From the NCBI GenBank assembly GCA_022578965.1, contig MU400547.1, forward strand, positions 285,349-349,348: DNA of 64,000 nucleotides. The letters are read 5' to 3'. This DNA is from Xylaria sp. FL1777. Its lineage: Eukaryota > Ascomycota > Sordariomycetes > Xylariales > Xylariaceae. The notes beneath the pieces were generated by a model. That model was not told where the DNA came from and made no database searches. It saw only the letters and a list, made by a program, of their open reading frames with translations. The translations under genes were made by a program, and so were the position numbers. How positions within the stretch are numbered: the first letter of the stretch is position 1; each line of letters opens with the position of its first letter. This document shows, piece by piece, positions 1 to 10,961 of this stretch.

Positions 1-1
1 C

Positions 2-3000
2 TGTGGCGTTCAGATGCGACCTTACACCAATGAAGTCATCTCCGCCTGCCTGCGGTATCTTAAATTCGACCCCAATTACGCTAACGATGAAGACGAGGAC
101 ATGGAGGAAGACGAGGGAGAAGGCGATGACGAGCAGCTGGATGAGGACGACGAGTACGAGGATGACAATGACTTTGATGATGATGATGATGCTAGCTGGA
201 AAGTTCGTAGATGCGCAGCAAAGGCCCTTTACACACTGATTTCAACCCGCAGCACCGATCTGCTAGATAATGGGATCCTATACCGAGACGTAGCCACACC
301 CCTCATTCGCCGTTTCGATGAAAGGGAGGAGAGTGTTCGGTTAGAAGTTATCTCCGCCACGTCCCTTCTAATTCGCAAGACTGGTGAAGGTGTTATCCAC
401 TCGGTGACCATGGACGATGAACTTCTACAGTCTCTACCGGACAGCAGGAAGAGAAGGAGGCAAAGTAGCGGTGCAATTTGGCAAGGCCACAAAGCTCCTT
501 ATATGGGTACACCCGGTCTTCTTTCACCAACCCAAGAATCTATCCCGCAGACAGGGCCTAGGGCAGACCTTTCGAAGTTGATCCCGCAGCTAGTCAAATC
601 ATCAACGAAGCTCCTCCGAGGTAAACAGATTGCTACGAAACAAGCGGTGATTGCTCTCCTAGACGACTTGATTGCAGTTCAAAACGGTGGCCTTTCCGAT
701 TATTTCGATCAGGTTATGCAGCCAGTCATCGATGTTACAAAGGGAGTTGTAGGCAATTCTGGAGCAACATCTACAGCTCTGTCGGGTGGTGCTGCTTCTG
801 CCACGGCTACCTCTTTACGCATGGCCGTGCTTCGATTCACAAGTGACATTGCGAAAACACATTCATCCAGCTTGTTTCAACCGTACCTGGCTAAAATTGT
901 GACCAGTGTTGTTTCTGCGGTAAATGACAAGTTTTACAAGATCTCCAGCGAAGCTATCAGAACAGCTGAGGAGCTTGTCAAAGCGATAACCCCTCCTCGA
1001 GCTAAATTCACCACCCAGAAGTACAAACCTGAGCTTCTCAAACTATACGACATTATTGTCGACCGTACTTCTGCAAACGATGTAGATACGGAAGTACGGC
1101 AGCGAGCTATACAGGCGCTTGGCACTCTGATTGCGAGAACTTCAACACCAGATGGACTTGCCCTCTTGTCGCCAGAGAAGCGGCAAGCGGGCCTGGAATT
1201 ATTGCTCGATCGAGTGCGTAACGAAACTACCCGACTTCATGCTGTGCGGGCAATCGACAATGTTGCGATATTCTCCTCCGCTCCAAGTAGTCTCGATGGT
1301 GCTTGGATCCAAGCCGTGACCTTGGAATTATGTGGTCAGCTGCGAAAAGCCAATCGCGCCCTTAGGGGTTCTAGCATACAAGCTCTTCAGCACATGGTCA
1401 TGTCTCCAGCAACCAAAGGAAATCTCGCAGCAAATACAATTAGTGGCATTGTGACAGCCATTCAGCCAGTCGTCATTGCCAATGACACGCTCCTCTTGAG
1501 CCCCGCCTTACTCACCATGGCTCAGCTTCAGCTTGAGAATCCCAAATTAAGCGCCTCACCGGACTTCGTGAATACGCTTTGCGACTTGATCAAAAAGAAC
1601 ATCTCAGGCAGTATCCTTGATTCTCTTGTTACCCTTGTGACGAATATAGGTCAGACCGGCATGGGTGAAAGGCTCATGAAAGGCGTATTGTCCGTGGGTG
1701 TGGGTGGCGATCCCGCCGTTATCGGGAAAGTCGCGGGTGCTTTATTTGTTGCGAGTAATGGTAATGCTGGCGTCACCATCGACAGTTTTATTGACGAACT
1801 CAAGATGTCGAGCAGGTTATCACCCCCGGATACTGCACGCCAGAGCCTTGCATTAGCCATCCTCGGAGAGATTGGTCTACGTCTGGGATCCAGATCTCCC
1901 CTAGATCCGACTATCTTCTTAGAACAGTTCGGCGATGAGCCTGACAAAGTGTCCGTCTCGGCCGCCGTTGCTTTGGGGAGGGCTGGGGCGGGTAATGTCT
2001 CTCGTTACCTGCCCGTGATTCTAGACGCCACCACGCAACAAGGCAGTCATCAATATCTTCTATTACAGTCTATTCGCGAGGTCCTTCACCAAGCCGTTGC
2101 TTCGTCTACAGACATCAGTGCTTACGAACGTAATATTTGGGAGATTCTTTTTACTTCATCACTTGCAGAAGACAATAAAGCCATTTGTGCAGAGTGTATT
2201 GGTCGCTTGGCGATCTTAAAGCCGAAAACCTATATCACCAAGCTTCAAGTATGTTTTATAACCCCTTTCTACGCGCAACTCAGCAACCTCTAACTATCGC
2301 AGGAACTTCTCATAAGCTCTTCGGAAGGGTACAGAGCTGTTGCTGTCCAGGCGCTTAGATACACCTTGCCTGATAGTGATGAAACATTCGATACAGAACT
2401 GAAGTCGGTGCTGGTCAATATGATATTGACCGTGCTCAAAGACGACAATTTGGAGATCCGACGCCTTGGCATGACAACACTTAACTCGGCCACTCACAAT
2501 AAGCCTGAATTAATCCTACCGCATTTGGGTGAATTAATACCTTTCGTTATGACTGAGTCCATCATTAAAAAGGAACTCATCCGTGAAGTACAAATGGGTC
2601 CGTTCAAGCATACAGTTGATGATGGGCTTGAGGCCCGCAAAGTATGTTATTTGCCAATTCTTCTCCTGCTTGTAGACATACTAACTTACGCTTAATAGAG
2701 CGCATACGAGACCCTTTACTCGCTTATGGAGACATCGTTCTCTCGTGTCAGCTCGCCTGAATTTTACGATCGCATCATTGCAGGTCTCGATGATGACAAC
2801 GATATTAGGGCCTTATGCAATCTCATGCTTGGCAAGTTAATCGTTATTGATCCTGATGAGACCACTCGTCGGCTTGATACCATTGCGCAATGTTATCGTA
2901 AGACGTTATCGACGAAACTCAAGGATGGCGCCGTCAAGCAAGAACATGAAAAGCAAGAAGAGGCCAACAAGAGTGTTCTGCGTGTCTCTCTTCTCCTTGC

Positions 3001-3163
3001 TGAGAAAACCAAGACTACACTACCGGGTCCCAATAACGTCTCGGGTAATGCAGCAGCTCAGATCCAAACCCAGAGCCCCGTTTGGCAGCAATATTGGGAG
3101 TGGGTTAATAAGGATTTTGACCGCCAGCTAAAGAATCTACGCGACGAGATCAAGGATTCGTGA
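2..3163 (+). CDS. cand1: Cullin-associated NEDD8-dissociated protein 1 (CAND1), 5' partial
   Basis: CAND1 is a HEAT-repeat solenoid that binds unneddylated cullins and exchanges substrate receptors on SCF-type ubiquitin ligases. The visible exons are 2-2248, 2303-2641 and 2699-3163. Both introns are GT-AG and phase 0, and the second has a CTAAC branch site. About 1016 residues are visible, against about 1230 in human CAND1, so roughly the first 300 are outside the window. Early on comes the family's acidic loop (runs of D/E at residues about 25-65) followed by SWKVRRCAAKAL, the equivalent of the human SWKVRRAAAKCL. HEAT-like helices continue to the end, including the phrase FYKISSEA. The reading frame is open to the left edge, but CGTTCAG just before the ATG at 14 could also be a splice acceptor. 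Family call is firm; the 5' boundary is unknown. Confidence 0.93.
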
Positions 3164-4324
3164 TTCCTCCGCGGGAGATTCACCCTTATCCCCATGTCTT
3201 ATACTTAGTATTAACTACCATAGTCGTCCAGGGCCTCAACCTTCGCCGATAATATGGTTGATCCTAAGACGGACCTCCTCATGCACATGACGAAGAACCA
3301 CGTCAAATTACGAAAATCTCTACAAGTTCGGTTCGCCTAGATAGAAGCGTGGATAGGAAGTATATTGGTCACTTGCAGGTTAGTAGCAAGTTTCCACAAT
3401 ATTAGTGAAGTTAAGCGAGCATCTAAGACTCTGAAGAGAACTTGACTATGTACTCTTGTTCGGCGAACCAGGCAGAATATAGCGCTTAACATTCGAGATG
3501 AGAATAGCACAAAACTCACTTTAGCAACCACCTGGTTTGGGAACTAAGCTCTTACTCATATTTAGATACCCGGGGCAGAAAATGTCGAGAGTATCTGATG
3601 GCTTTTATGTTTGCCTTCTGATAAATTAAAACGCCTACTCTAGCTATGTATCATGCCTCGGCCGCAGAATTCGACTACTTGCCTTGATTGCCTGGCACCT
3701 CCATCTACATATCTATACCTAGGCTCCAAGAATAACCTTCTATAGGCGTCTCCAGTATAACAGTGGTCGTTAGTGACCAACTCTCGGCCACTTCTGTCTT
3801 TTGCTCAATCCCTTCTCTAGTGTTCACGTTGGTCAATAAATAAATTATTCCATGCTCATAAATTCATATAGCCGGCTTAGTATTGGACAATATCGTTGAT
3901 TCTTAAACAAGGAGAAAGTTTAGCATTATTAGATTATGCCAAATTTAGTAGAAGCCCGTCCATATTTACTAACTAACGAAACAGTAGGCTGTGGGCCACA
4001 CCCTGCCATATTATGGTAGAGAACCATGCGTATTATTCATAGCTAGGAGAATCGCCATGATAATGGCCGGTAGCTAATAAAGTAGCAGGAAGCTTTTCCA
4101 ATAAGTCCTCTCACCCCTAATGAATGGCTTGCGACCTACACAAATTTGCCCCGTTCTGCAGTCCTACTTCCTAAGCTCGATCTCCCATGAGGATAAATGA
4201 AGGACTACTTGAATGTTTACTGTTATTAATAATTGTCCATCCAAACTTGAATTTCCCAACGGTTCACTCTAAACCTCAGATTACCAAGACATCTTCACAT
4301 AAGCCAGTTTCCGTGAGGTACACT
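3164..4324. other. Convergent intergenic region, no gene seen
   Basis: This lies between the CAND1 stop and the 3' end of the secreted-protein gene on the other strand. Stops are frequent in all frames and no conserved protein was recognised. It probably holds the two 3' untranslated regions. Confidence 0.6.
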
Positions 4325-5012
4325 CTAATTGTTGACACAAGGTTTGTCGCAATGGGCGATGTAGTTGGTCGTGGCATTGTTGAGACACGTGCCGCTACAC
4401 GCACACACGAGCTGGACGGTCGAAGGCTGGTCTTCCATGCAGACGTAGACGGCCTGGTCAGCGTTCGTCTTGCGCTTGCCGCCGGCGCAGAGCTCTGGGA
4501 GCCCGTTGCAGTAAGACTTGTCAATGTCCGCCGGTGCGAAATCTAGATACACCTTTGTTAGTGCGTCTTTGATGAAGGAAGTGGATAGCATTGGACTGAG
4601 GCAATAATCATTGATGCTAGCTAGACGTACTGTGCCCAATTCCAGTCAACATATAGCCGCAGTATGTGTACCCCTTTCCACATTTGGCGCCACTCGCTGG
4701 TCCGGGACCTCCGGAGGCGGGAGTGGGTGATGCGGTTTTGGGAGGAGAGGCTGATGGAGGGAGGGAAAGATCCCCCGAAGCGGAAGCCGGCACAGGGACA
4801 ACAGTTGGGGTCGAAGCCGAGTGCGACACTGCGGAACTCTGCTCCCAGGGAACTGGCGCTTCTGAAAGAGGTAGAGGGGTCGGCGCAATCAGATTGTTGC
4901 TCGAAGAAGGCGTGACGCCGGCTGTGACCGTGACGATCACCTGGCGAGGATCCTTCCGAGCCGAAAGGACGCCGGTGACGAACACAAGTTGCAGGAGATG
5001 GTGGATCTGCAT
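4325..5012 (-). CDS. Small secreted cysteine-rich protein with Ser/Pro-rich linker
   Basis: Exons run 5012-4631 and 4566-4325, giving about 207 aa; the intron 4567-4630 is phase 1. An alternative acceptor 18 nt further on also keeps the frame. The ATG at 5012 was chosen because it begins a good signal peptide (MQIHHLLQLVFVTGVLSA); an in-frame ATG 15 codons upstream would bury it. A region rich in Ser, Pro, Ala and Thr (about residues 25-105) follows, then a Cys-rich C-terminal domain with about ten cysteines starting CGKGYTYCGYML. From memory, this C-x4-YCG start resembles small secreted proteins of plant-associated and saprobic ascomycetes, some called effector candidates. No enzyme motif is visible and the function is unknown. 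No GPI signal is evident. Confidence 0.72.
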
Positions 5013-6637
5013 GGTAGATTGCCCTGATGCAAAGTTACTAATAAAACGAGGAAGCAAATATGTTTAGTTGAGATTCCCGGGGTATATACTACAAGACCTC
5101 TTCCACTTGGCAACGTCGCCGTCGGTCTTCTTATACGACTTGCCACTAGGAAACTTGAACCGTATGAGTTTGTATATGCCCACACCTACACAAAACCTGG
5201 GCCATAGCTGGAGCATGACGGGCAGACGGGTTGCGATCGGGCTTCGACGCATCTTTGTGACATTATTCTATCAATATACGGAAGTTCGACGCGAAATATG
5301 AGTCGATATGTCCTCCTTCCTCGCAGTTTTCGGTAGATCGTACTCCCAATGAAACCTCCCTTGCGAGACCGACGACACGCAACGCATTGACAGAATTCTG
5401 AATGCGACGGTTGATATCAACTTGAATGGCAGATCTTCTCGTTAGGTTGCAGTCATTGTGAAACGGAAATGGTATGCCTAGACGCAGCCTTCGTGCCACG
5501 GTAAGGCAACACCATTATGCCGCTGACGATTCATTCTGAGCCCAAACACTCGATAGTATTACATAGAGCATCTGATGCGGATAGCCGCTTCGCCATAGGA
5601 AGGGCTACATCATATCTCTATGGACACAAATGACGCGCCGTCCTATGGAGACACAGTCCGATGAACTCTCGGTGTCTCCCTTTGACAGATATATCTGCTG
5701 TGTATGTTAACACGGGCACACCGAGTTGAGAATAATGCATCGTAGTAGGACTCACAGGATTCTCATCTACACTCGAACACTACTAGTAGTCAAACTTCAG
5801 CTACTTGATATCCTACCTAGTGGTACCTTTGTTCTTCTGTGCTTCATTGTTAGTAACGTCGGTGTGCTTGACAGCGTCATCTCATGATTAACGAATAAGT
5901 CGTATATGTATATGTAACTGGTAGTTTGATGACACGTCAAAGGGCATCTCCGACGGGAAATAGAATAAAACATCGAGACTCCAGTAAAAAATACTTGGAG
6001 TGTAATACCATCTTAATAATCTTAGTGTTTGGTATGAACAAGTGACAAATATCCTTGGAAAGCTGTCTTCATCGACTTGAGATAGATAGATACTTTGCTA
6101 CCGATAGGCAGTGAAAGATTAAATGGAGCGTGTACGAGATTTATTTTAACTTGAATTGATCGGAATCAAAATCAAATTCTTAAGATAGATGAATTATAAA
6201 TAGGGGTAAAAGACAAAACAAAAGGAATTGCCGACCTGACTCAGGTAAAAGTACCTACCTACCTAAGAGGTGGATGTAGTAAGCTGTGTATCTATGTATC
6301 TACTGCCGGGTAGCCTGGACGGAGAAGGAGTAGATTTTGCCCCGCGATTCGGTTCTTGCCCCGCTAAAAACAGCTTTACTTACAGCCAACAACCAATTCA
6401 CAGACCGCGTTCGCTTCTGGCAGTCTCGTTTCACCTACAGCATTTTCTCTCCTGTGGCAACCTGTCCCGAGTCCTGTGCCTTCGTCTCACTTCCACCACA
6501 GAAAACAGGTGCGACCGCACGCAATCGATCATTCGCCCCCGTCGACCACAGTATTTCACCCCATTGGAACCCCCCCGATCTTCCCCGACCCTCCGACGAG
6601 TTCTCTCTCTCTCCTCCACACCTTCGCATCAACCACC
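5013..6637. other. Divergent intergenic region between secreted-protein gene and HEM3
   Basis: The two flanking genes are transcribed outward, so both promoters should lie here. The middle (about 5300-6260) is AT-rich and has no believable ORF. A TACCTACCTACCT tract lies at about 6252-6264. The HEM3-proximal 200 bases are pyrimidine-rich, including a CT run near 6603-6616, as is common just upstream of fungal start codons. Confidence 0.6.
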
Positions 6638-7702
6638 ATGTCTACCTCAGCCACGAAGCCTATCATAGCGCCCTCGGGCACGAACACACAGAGACCGCTT
6701 GTGCGCATCGGCTCACGGAAGTCGGCGCTGGCGTTGGTGCAAGCCGAATGGGTAGTCGCGTCGCTCAAGAAACTGCACCCAGACATCGACTTCGAAGTCC
6801 GCGGCATGCTGTCGACAGCAGACAAGGACAAGATCACGGCGCTGTACAAGTTCGGGGGCAAGGGGCTGTGGACGAACGAGCTGGAGGCCGCGCTACTCTC
6901 CAATGAGCTGGACGTCATCGTCCACTGCGCCAAGGACATGCCGACGTCGCTGCCGGAGGGCTGCGCGCTCGCCTGCTTCACCCCGCGCGAGGACCCGCGC
7001 GACGTCGTCGTCGTGAAGAAGGGGCTCGAAGGGAAGTACAAGACGCTGGCCGACCTGCCGGAGGGCGCCGTCGTGGGCACAAGCAGCGTGCGTCGCATGG
7101 CGCAGATCAAGCGTCGCTACCCGAAGCTGCGGTTCCAGGACATGCGCGGCAACATCGACACGAGACTGCAGAAGCTCGACGCCGACGACAGCGAGTTTGC
7201 GGTTCTCATCCTCGCTGCGGCCGGCTTGCACCGCACGAGCAGACACGCCCGCATCTCGCAGTACCTGGAGAGGACCACCGAGGGCGGCGGTATGCTGTAT
7301 GCCGTGGGACAGGGCGGGCTTGCTATCGAGGCGCGCGCGGACGATGCGAAGACGCTCGAGCTGCTGAAGCCGTTTGAGGACGAGAAGGCCATGTTGGCGA
7401 TCGAGACGGAGCGCAGCATCATGCGCACGCTCGAGGGCGGCTGCAGCGTCCCGATTGGTGTCGAGACGGCGTGGCTGGAGGGAAACCAGTTGCGGCTCAC
7501 GGGATGTGTAGTCAGCATCGACGGCACGGAGGCTGCGGATGCGGAGAGCGTCGAGGAGGTCACTACCAGAGAGCAGGCCGTCGCGTTCGGGAAGAAAGTT
7601 GCGCAGATGCTGGTGGACAATGGTGCGCAGGCTATCTTGGACGTCATCAATGCAGATCGCGAGGCGAGCAGAGACCAGGCGGAGCCGTGGGTGCCGGCAT
7701 AA
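6638..7702 (+). CDS. HEM3: Porphobilinogen deaminase (hydroxymethylbilane synthase)
   Basis: The enzyme joins four porphobilinogen molecules into hydroxymethylbilane, the third common step of haem synthesis, in the cytosol. It is one uninterrupted exon of 354 aa. The ATG at 6638 (ACCACCATG context) was chosen over an in-frame upstream ATG at 6476 because family homology starts just after it, at LVRIGSRKSALALVQ. Conserved stretches in order are GRKSALA-like SRKSALAL, HCAKDMPTSLPEG, VGTSSVRR, DMRGNIDTRL and EGGCSVPIG. The Cys in the last carries the dipyrromethane cofactor. The CDS is GC-rich compared with its flanks, which creates several long spurious antisense frames. It is convergent with the GcvH gene. 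Confidence 0.97.
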   Translation: MSTSATKPIIAPSGTNTQRPLVRIGSRKSALALVQAEWVVASLKKLHPDIDFEVRGMLSTADKDKITALYKFGGKGLWTNELEAALLSNELDVIVHCAKDMPTSLPEGCALACFTPREDPRDVVVVKKGLEGKYKTLADLPEGAVVGTSSVRRMAQIKRRYPKLRFQDMRGNIDTRLQKLDADDSEFAVLILAAAGLHRTSRHARISQYLERTTEGGGMLYAVGQGGLAIEARADDAKTLELLKPFEDEKAMLAIETERSIMRTLEGGCSVPIGVETAWLEGNQLRLTGCVVSIDGTEAADAESVEEVTTREQAVAFGKKVAQMLVDNGAQAILDVINADREASRDQAEPWVPA

Positions 7703-8142
7703 ATAGAGACGTGCACGGCACAGCGTAGACCCCGTATAAGAGACACAATCTCACGATGATGACTTATGATGACATATAGAGAGGGGGCGGCATTGTACCA
7801 TTTCATGGCGGGCGAAATCAAAACAATCTGGTGATGAAGACGATGAGAGGAGGCAATATGGCCGCCCGTTTCTGTAGACACCTCTGCTATTGCGCAGCTT
7901 CGGGCCATTCGTCCATATTTAACAAAAAAGAATACCCCACGCGATGCCTATGATACAAGGTTGAGCCCGTTCTTTTTCTCTTTCTGTTGAACACCGCCTT
8001 TGCTAGTCCTATGCCGGCCGAAGGTATAATCTAAAAAAAGAAAACGAACCATTAAATGCAAAGGATCCCGCCCACCAATCGAACCCCCCTGGTCTTATCA
8101 ACCAATGTCCCCCCCGGTCCGTCCGTCATCTCGTCTCGTCTC
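7703..8142. other. Short convergent spacer between HEM3 and GcvH
   Basis: These 440 bases separate two stop codons facing each other and presumably carry both 3' untranslated regions. I see no further gene. Confidence 0.6.
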
Positions 8143-8921
8143 TCAGTGCTCGGTAGTCCCGGTGAAAGCCTTGTATTCCTCGAGGTCCATGAGTGCCTCG
8201 AAGTCCTTGCGGCCCTGCTCGCCGACGGTGACCTTGGCGATCCAGCCGCCGCCGTGCGAGTCGTCCTCGGGCACCTGGTTGATGACGCCGGGCTTGTCCT
8301 CGAGGGCGGCGTTGGCGGCCGTCACGGTGCAGGCGATGGGGCTGTTGATGTCGGCGGCGCTCTTGACCGACTCCACGGCGCCCAGCGTGTCGCCCGCCAC
8401 CAGCTCCTTGCCCTCCTCGGGCAGCTCCACGTACACGACGTCGCCAAGCTCCTCCGCCGCGTACTCGGAGATGCCGATCACCCCCGTCGTCTGGTCCGCG
8501 TTCAGGTCGACCCACTCGTGGTCCTTGGTGTACTTGCGGATATCTCCTGTGAAGGTAGGGGGGCACGGTACGGGTTAGTCTATGCTATATGCTTGCGCGC
8601 TCAACAATGGGGAAACATCTTCTTCCTCTTCTTCTCCTCCTGCTTCTTCTTCTTCTTTCGTACTCATTATAAAGCCCATCCAGCGGTGCCTTTCTCTTGG
8701 AAGCAGAATTAAGGCCGCTGGAGGGATGGAGAAATGGAGGAACGCTGGGAGAAAGAAGAGCCGGGCGGAGAATGGCGACATCGGAGAGCCTTACTTATCG
8801 GAGACGTAGAGAAGGTCCGGAGAGAGGTCGCTTGCCAATTCGACCGGACCCGAGGCATCTGGGGAAGACGAGACAGCGTCGAGGGCCGAACTGCCCGCAG
8901 GCACCGCGCAATTGAGGCCAT
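8143..8921 (-). CDS. GCV3: Glycine cleavage system H protein, mitochondrial
   Basis: This is the lipoyl carrier that shuttles the aminomethyl group between the P, T and L proteins of the mitochondrial glycine cleavage complex. Exons are 8921-8795 and 8546-8143, 176 aa; the 248-nt intron 8547-8794 is phase 1. Exon 1 encodes a clear presequence rich in Arg and Ser with no acids (MASIARCLRAVRPSTLSRLP...). The second exon opens with KYTKDHEWVDL, the usual start of mature H protein. The lipoylation site is the Lys in GAVESVKSAAD. The intron is long for this window and could hide a further small exon, but the direct join gives a normal protein. Confidence 0.94.
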
Positions 8922-10961
8922 GATTGGGAGGGAGAAAAGGGTGAATTTCAATCAATGGTAAGAAATCAGTGAGGCGGGAGTTGGTGTGGTATGATTTCAC
9001 GTGGGTCGAACGAAGCTTTGGGATCGAGGAAGCGGGCTACGGAAGTTGGTTGATATCATCGAGCTAGCATTGATAGATAAGGCCGACAGGGGATCGTAGG
9101 CCGAGTTGTCCCGGATAAGATGTTTATACTGTGCCTTGCTTGCTTGCGAAGCTGTGTATCTACAGTGTCAGGGTAAATAAAGCTACGGTAATGAGATAGG
9201 TTAAAGAGCTGAGCCAATCACTGCTTAAGAACTTTACCCCTCGTTGTGCTCATATCTGGCAGTGTGGGGTTGTGTGGCTAAGCAATAGACTGTGTAGGTA
9301 ATCCATTGTTATGTGGCTTGAAAAAAGCGTCAGTGGAGTGGAAGAAAGTGGGCTTCACTTCCAGGTAACTTGTCCATATTACAGTGCTGTCAGTTGTTGA
9401 ATAGAAACCCCTGGCAACCTTCTGAATGCAGCCTAAAACAACAAATAGACAGCACAGCATGCGCTTCCATAAAATAAATACCCAAACATATTTCCCACCG
9501 CATGGTTTCCACGCGCACCGCCAAGTTGTGCGTTTCTACGGGTTCTTCCCAAGCTACTATGATGTACATATATATCTGCGACATACCGTAATTGACTGGC
9601 TCACCAGCTGAAGGTAGGAAGGTAGGTTAACCTAGCAAGATAACTAGTATAGGACATGTCACGCGTCGCGTCTTTCCCTTAGTGTGCTGCCCGAATCGTC
9701 CTCTCTCCTTGGATTTCATTCGCTCATCTACACATTAGTGCCGAATTCTGACTCGGCTGTCTTGAGGAAACGCAACCAATAGTAAACATCATCACGCAGC
9801 ACATTTGTTTCGAAGAGAAACATGCGTGTACCTACTAAGTATGTAGTATAGCTGTGCTTATGATGCTCTACTTATACAATAGGTAGTCTTACTAGTGTTG
9901 TATCTGCTTTACCTTGGCTAATGAGTGGTGATTATTTTATGACGCGAGACAGCAACAACAACAACAACAATAGCAACTAGTACGGACATTGTACAACGAC
10001 AACACGCTTGCTACACCACATCTCCCTCCCGTTTTGGCCCCCAAATATCTAAGGTAAACTACAAAAATCCACCAGGTAAAAGTACTATCCAATTTACACT
10101 ACAGGTAAGGTAGCTTCGACTACATATGTAGGTATTTGTTCTGGTTGTATTGTCTTGTCCCGTGCGCCCGTTCCCCTCCAGTCCCTGCGTCTGTGCGTGT
10201 CCCCCGCTGCCATTTACCGCCAACGCTACCGCTACCGCCAACGCCAACAGCTTCGACCGGCGGCTTGCCGTAATTATAAGCTAGTGGGTCGGTCTCAGCA
10301 CTTCTCATCCCCATCTCATTTTCTACATACTTAATATCAAGACTTAAGGCACCTAACCTACCTGGATAGGCAGAAGATAGCGTCCAGGCCAGGCCAGAAA
10401 AGGGTGTCCGCATTACAATCCCATTTCACTACCGACACTCCCTTCTTTTTCTTTTGCGTTTCCTCCAAGGTACGTCTGCATTTCATCAGCACACCAAGGT
10501 CCATTGCTCTGGGTGCCGGGATCGAGCTTCGAATCATTCCCTTCCATTCCCTTTCCCTTTCCCTTTCCCTTTTCCTACTCCCCTTGTCTGGCGCTCTTCA
10601 CTTCTCTCCATATTCCTGGCCTTCGCCCGCCTTTCGCCCTTCTTCGCCCCCAATCTCGTCTCACAAGTCTCAACCTTGGATCGGGACACAGCTCGAGCTC
10701 ATGGCCTAATTGACGCCCCGTGCTGCATCGAGCCTCGATCCCTATGTCAAAGCTGCGGCTGCTGACACACATCTCCTCCACTAGAGCACACGTGGAACAT
10801 TCCTCGGCATTCAGACGAGGCCCCGTCACAAATTCCACTGCTACTCTACGAACCCCTGCTCGTAGCCCCAAGCTGAGACTCCAGCGCATCCTCGATCCCG
10901 ACTCCGATCACACGAGGACTCCTACACACCTTGACGACGATCCCGCTGTCTCGCATATCCC
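8922..10961. other. Intergenic region upstream of GcvH and SPG1
   Basis: The two genes diverge from this 2-kb spacer, so it contains both promoters and leaders. It has a (CAA)6 run at 9953-9970, a repeated CCCTTT pyrimidine tract at about 10538-10580, and AGGTAGGAAGGTAGG near 9613. No conserved protein was seen. An ATG at 10744 opens a 78-codon upstream frame that overlaps the SPG1 start (see Part 2). Confidence 0.6.
9953..9970 (+). repeat. (CAA)6 microsatellite
   Basis: Six perfect CAA units sit in non-coding DNA upstream of SPG1. Confidence 0.9.

Noticed and set aside
4664..5067. Plus-strand frames of 83 and 133 codons
   Set aside because: Antisense to the Ser/Pro-rich linker of the secreted protein, which has a signal peptide and consistent splicing.
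6556..7908. Long minus-strand frames (184 and 263 codons) over HEM3
   Set aside because: Antisense shadows of a GC-rich gene with strong third-position bias; no motifs.
8056..8712. 218-codon plus-strand frame over the GcvH gene
   Set aside because: Antisense to the H protein exon, which is unmistakable; the frame has only low-complexity Leu/Val sequence.
10404..10765. Three overlapping plus-strand frames upstream of SPG1
   Set aside because: They arise from the CCCTTT/TTCCC pyrimidine tract; all are low-complexity Pro/Ser/Phe.
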